64,000 bases of DNA, from assembly GCF_026167545.1 (NCBI RefSeq), contig NZ_CP110678.1, positions 2,539,501 to 2,603,500 on the forward strand, given 5' to 3'. The stretch's first letter is position 1. The number at the start of each line of letters is the position of its first letter. The position numbers and the translations under genes were made by a program. Origin of the DNA: Sphingomonas sp. S1-29. GTDB lineage: Bacteria > Pseudomonadota > Alphaproteobacteria > Sphingomonadales > Sphingomonadaceae. The notes beneath the pieces were generated by a model, which saw only the letters and a program-made list of their open reading frames with translations, was not told the DNA's origin and did not search any database. Positions 61,867 through 64,000 of this stretch are shown in pieces.

Positions 61867-62625
61867 ATGTTAAAAACACCGCAAATCGCTGTCGTTGCCG
61901 CAGCGGCCCTTCAAATCCTTACACCGATGCTGCCGCGGCTTGGGGTAGGTGATCCGATAGGGTCACAGTCGAGCGCAGTCAGGACGCTCATCACCCCGGC
62001 AGGATGGGCATTTTCTATCTGGGGTGCGTTATTCGCCGGCTCGGTTATTTTCGCAATCTTCCAAGCCCTGCCATCACAACGTGCCAGCGTATTGCTCGAA
62101 CGAATTCGATGGCCCGCTGCCGGAGCCTTCCTCGGCAACGCCTTGTGGGCCGTTTACACTCAGCTCTACGGCTTGAGTGCGCTGTCGGCAGGAATCATCT
62201 TATGGACACTCGGGTGCTTGATCATAGTTTATCGTACATTTTCGAATGGCACACTCACAGCAGGAGAGCGCTGGTGCGCGTTCCTCCCGCTAAGTGCGCT
62301 GACCGCATGGCTTACGGTCGCGACGACCGTCAATATCGCCGCTAGCCTGAGTTATCATGGTGTAAATGCCGGCTCGGCTGCCCCCGCGATCAGTGCAGGC
62401 GTCACAATCGTGGCGGGCATTATTGCCGCGACCGTTCTTATCCGTGGGCGCGGCAACGTGCCCTATGCCGTCGTTTTTCTTTGGGCGTTGTCGGCCATCT
62501 ACGCAGCAGGCGGGCAGGTCGCCGCTTTGGTTGCCGCCGCCACCGTGGTGTCCGCGGTGTTGGTTGTGGCAGGTTTGATCGGCGGTCTACGCCGCCGACC
62601 GTCCTCAAGCGCCGTTATAGGTTGA
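61867..62625 (+). CDS. TspO/MBR-related membrane protein
   Basis: A protein of 252 aa with about seven hydrophobic helices. The T-P-A-G-W-A-F-S-I-W-G-A-L-F-A-G segment is the hallmark of TspO/MBR-like proteins, though it is longer than the usual 160 aa and has fewer tryptophans later. TspO proteins bind tetrapyrroles in some bacteria. Its function here is unknown. Its 3' end overlaps the convergent OmpV gene by 11 bp. Confidence 0.7.
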   Translation: MLKTPQIAVVAAAALQILTPMLPRLGVGDPIGSQSSAVRTLITPAGWAFSIWGALFAGSVIFAIFQALPSQRASVLLERIRWPAAGAFLGNALWAVYTQLYGLSALSAGIILWTLGCLIIVYRTFSNGTLTAGERWCAFLPLSALTAWLTVATTVNIAASLSYHGVNAGSAAPAISAGVTIVAGIIAATVLIRGRGNVPYAVVFLWALSAIYAAGGQVAALVAAATVVSAVLVVAGLIGGLRRRPSSSAVIG

Positions 62626-63451
62626 AGCGAAAGCCGTATCCCAACCCTAGCGTAAATTGTGTTCGACGCCCGCGCTCGCGCACCAAGGGAGAGTCGCCTG
62701 CCTCCTCACCAAGTCGATCAAGGCCACTGAACAAGGTTAAAGCGCTCCGCCGATTCAACGGATGGATAACGGTGGAGCCCACGCCATAGGAAAGCAAGCC
62801 GCCTGATGCGGCGTACGATTGTAGTCCCGATCGCTGCGCCTGTATCGCATCGATACCGAAGTACCTGTCAATGTAACCCTTGCTCGCAACGGTTGCACGG
62901 GGTCCAAAGTTGATGATCGTCCGGCCGGTACGTGTCTGGTAGGCAACAGACCCGTCCGCAAGAACGCCTTCGTGGCCACCGAAGCCGCGCCGGACCTCCA
63001 CCCGCCCGCGCCATGGGCCAACTCGCTTCTCGGCGAAGCCGCCCAGTTCGGCAGCGGCCTTGACGTTACCAAGGCCTAGCAGGGCGTTGCTTCCGCCAGT
63101 TATTAGAAATGGGGAACCACCTCGCTCCTCATCACGTCCAAAGCGAAGCTTTGCGAGCGGCCCTGCCTTCCACCCATCTGAGTTTATTGCATTCCAGCCA
63201 AGCCCATCCGGAATGGAGGCAAAAATAACGTCTTTGTAGTTCACTCGCAAATCAGGAAATATCGATAAAGCCATGTCGCTTGATCCCTGCCAAACAGGGC
63301 TCAGCACGGGGGCGACGCCAACGGTTATATTCCACCCATCGTCTCTTGCGTCGGGGCCCCGACCGGCGGGTGGACCGGGCCGGGCATCTTCCGTCTGGGC
63401 AAAGCCGGGCTGAGCCGCACAGAGTGCGACCAGAGTGATCAGAGCGCGCAT
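62615..63451 (-). CDS. MipA/OmpV outer-membrane protein
   Basis: A protein of 278 aa from the ATG at 63451 with AAGGA five bases upstream; starts at 63457 and 63505 are less supported. Signal peptide ends at G-F-A-Q. A glycine/arginine-rich linker follows, then a beta-barrel (W-N-I-T-V-G-V-A-P-V-L-S-P-V-W-Q-G-S, D-L-R-V-N-Y) ending in the terminal F-R-F-N-L. MipA/OmpV proteins scaffold murein hydrolases or act as osmotic porins. Confidence 0.9.
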   Translation of the reverse strand: MRALITLVALCAAQPGFAQTEDARPGPPAGRGPDARDDGWNITVGVAPVLSPVWQGSSDMALSIFPDLRVNYKDVIFASIPDGLGWNAINSDGWKAGPLAKLRFGRDEERGGSPFLITGGSNALLGLGNVKAAAELGGFAEKRVGPWRGRVEVRRGFGGHEGVLADGSVAYQTRTGRTIINFGPRATVASKGYIDRYFGIDAIQAQRSGLQSYAASGGLLSYGVGSTVIHPLNRRSALTLFSGLDRLGEEAGDSPLVRERGRRTQFTLGLGYGFRFNL

Positions 63452-63526
63452 CCTCATCCTTTTTTCGACAGCCGCCGATGGAACTGCTGGCTGCAAACTG
63501 ATCACGGACCCTAACGCTAAATCGAA

Positions 63527-64000
63527 TTAATACCAGTCACGCCTGGATCCGACCGCGAGAAACGCAGCGAGTCGGTCCGCCGCGATTGGTCGGCTGAACA
63601 GAAATCCTTGTCCAATGTCGCAACCAAGCCCGAGCAGGTCGCGCGCTTGGACTTCAGTTTCGATGCCTTCGGCCACGGTCTCGATTCCCATCCGACGGGC
63701 AATATCAATAACACCCTGGACAATCGCCAGTTCTGGTCCCTTTGTTCCATCGAGCTTGGAGATGAAGGAGCGATCTATCTTTAGGACGTTTACAGGAAAT
63801 TGCTGGAGATGAGTAAGCGAGGCATAGCCGGTACCAAAGTCGTCCAGCGCGATGTTTACCCCCTCCGAACGAAGTGTCCGAAAGGTGCGCTCTGCACTGT
63901 CTGCCAGTCGGTCGAGGAATACCGTCTCTGTAACCTCAAGCTCAAGCAGCGACGGCGGGACGTCTATTTTATGGCATCGGGTCAGGATGCGGTCAGCGAA
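63527..64000 (-). CDS. EAL-domain cyclic-di-GMP phosphodiesterase, 5' part outside window
   Basis: The visible 157 residues are the C-terminal half of an EAL domain. The metal and catalytic residues are seen in L-L-E-L-E-V-T-E-T, A-L-D-D-F-G-T-G-Y-A-S-L, L-K-I-D-R-S-F-I and V-A-E-G-I-E-T-E. These are intact, so it should hydrolyse cyclic-di-GMP to pGpG. The N-terminal part, perhaps with GGDEF or sensory domains, is beyond base 64000. Confidence 0.93.
   Translation of the reverse strand, partial: FADRILTRCHKIDVPPSLLELEVTETVFLDRLADSAERTFRTLRSEGVNIALDDFGTGYASLTHLQQFPVNVLKIDRSFISKLDGTKGPELAIVQGVIDIARRMGIETVAEGIETEVQARDLLGLGCDIGQGFLFSRPIAADRLAAFLAVGSRRDWY

Overview
The window looks like a chromosomal segment of a sphingomonad (alphaproteobacterium of the Sphingomonas/Erythrobacter group). 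The reasons are the high GC content, an EL222-like LOV-HTH photoreceptor, an alphaproteobacterial LexA box of the GAAC-N7-GAAC type, an rpsU/DUF5818 pair, a fused MrpA-MrpB antiporter and degenerate intergenic repeats of a kind common in sphingomonads. No rRNA, tRNA, CRISPR array or prophage was seen. The taxonomic call is inference from gene content.

Layout. 1-1.5 kb: two tail-to-tail genes resembling degenerate transposase-type proteins. 2-3.3 kb: ribosomal protein S21, a DUF5818-like protein and a DUF1697 protein. 3.5-6.2 kb: two divergent exported esterase/hydrolase genes. 6.4-9.5 kb: a light/redox signalling unit, with a LOV-LuxR transcription factor followed by a triple-PAS hybrid histidine kinase. 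9.9-11.4 kb: a membrane protein/XRE regulator/hydrolase operon. 12-19 kb: a defence island with an ABC-three-component cassette (Cap4-like nuclease fusion, middle component, DUF3732 ATPase), then a HEPN-like protein and a helicase-nuclease fusion. 19.3-23 kb: a decayed SRAP (YedK) gene, small genes, an SNase-like protein and a LexA-controlled umuDC pair.

23.6-28.5 kb: a glucokinase-like gene, an RHH-like protein, and a D-alanine catabolic unit (frameshifted alr, dadA, ridA) divergent from an Lrp regulator. 28.7-33.7 kb: two Rnk/GreA-like proteins, a HemD-like protein, a PRC-barrel lipoprotein and an FMN-binding glutamate synthase-family protein. 34.2-41.5 kb: an OprO/P porin, a lone divergent MreB, a LysR regulator, an exported 5-hydroxyisourate hydrolase, a GlcG/HbpS protein and a second HemD-like protein. 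41.5-47.1 kb: a META lipoprotein, a GNAT pseudogene, a Crp/Fnr regulator, a truncated GumN-like gene, a single-domain response regulator, a PRC-barrel membrane protein and an intact IS5-family element with a TCA target duplication.

47.3-55.2 kb: a GAF/PAS hybrid kinase and a stress cluster (Mn catalase, DUF202, decayed CitE-like aldolase, tandem universal stress protein, extradiol DOPA dioxygenase, TRIC channel). 55.7-61.3 kb: a six-gene Mrp/Pha Na+(K+)/H+ antiporter operon with overlapping genes. 61.9-64 kb: a TspO-like membrane protein, a MipA/OmpV protein and the 3' part of an EAL phosphodiesterase.

The segment mixes housekeeping genes with many stress, sensing and defence genes. At least four genes are clearly decayed or frameshifted (alr, SRAP, GNAT, CitE-like). 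The most promising part for new biology is 11,975-19,022.
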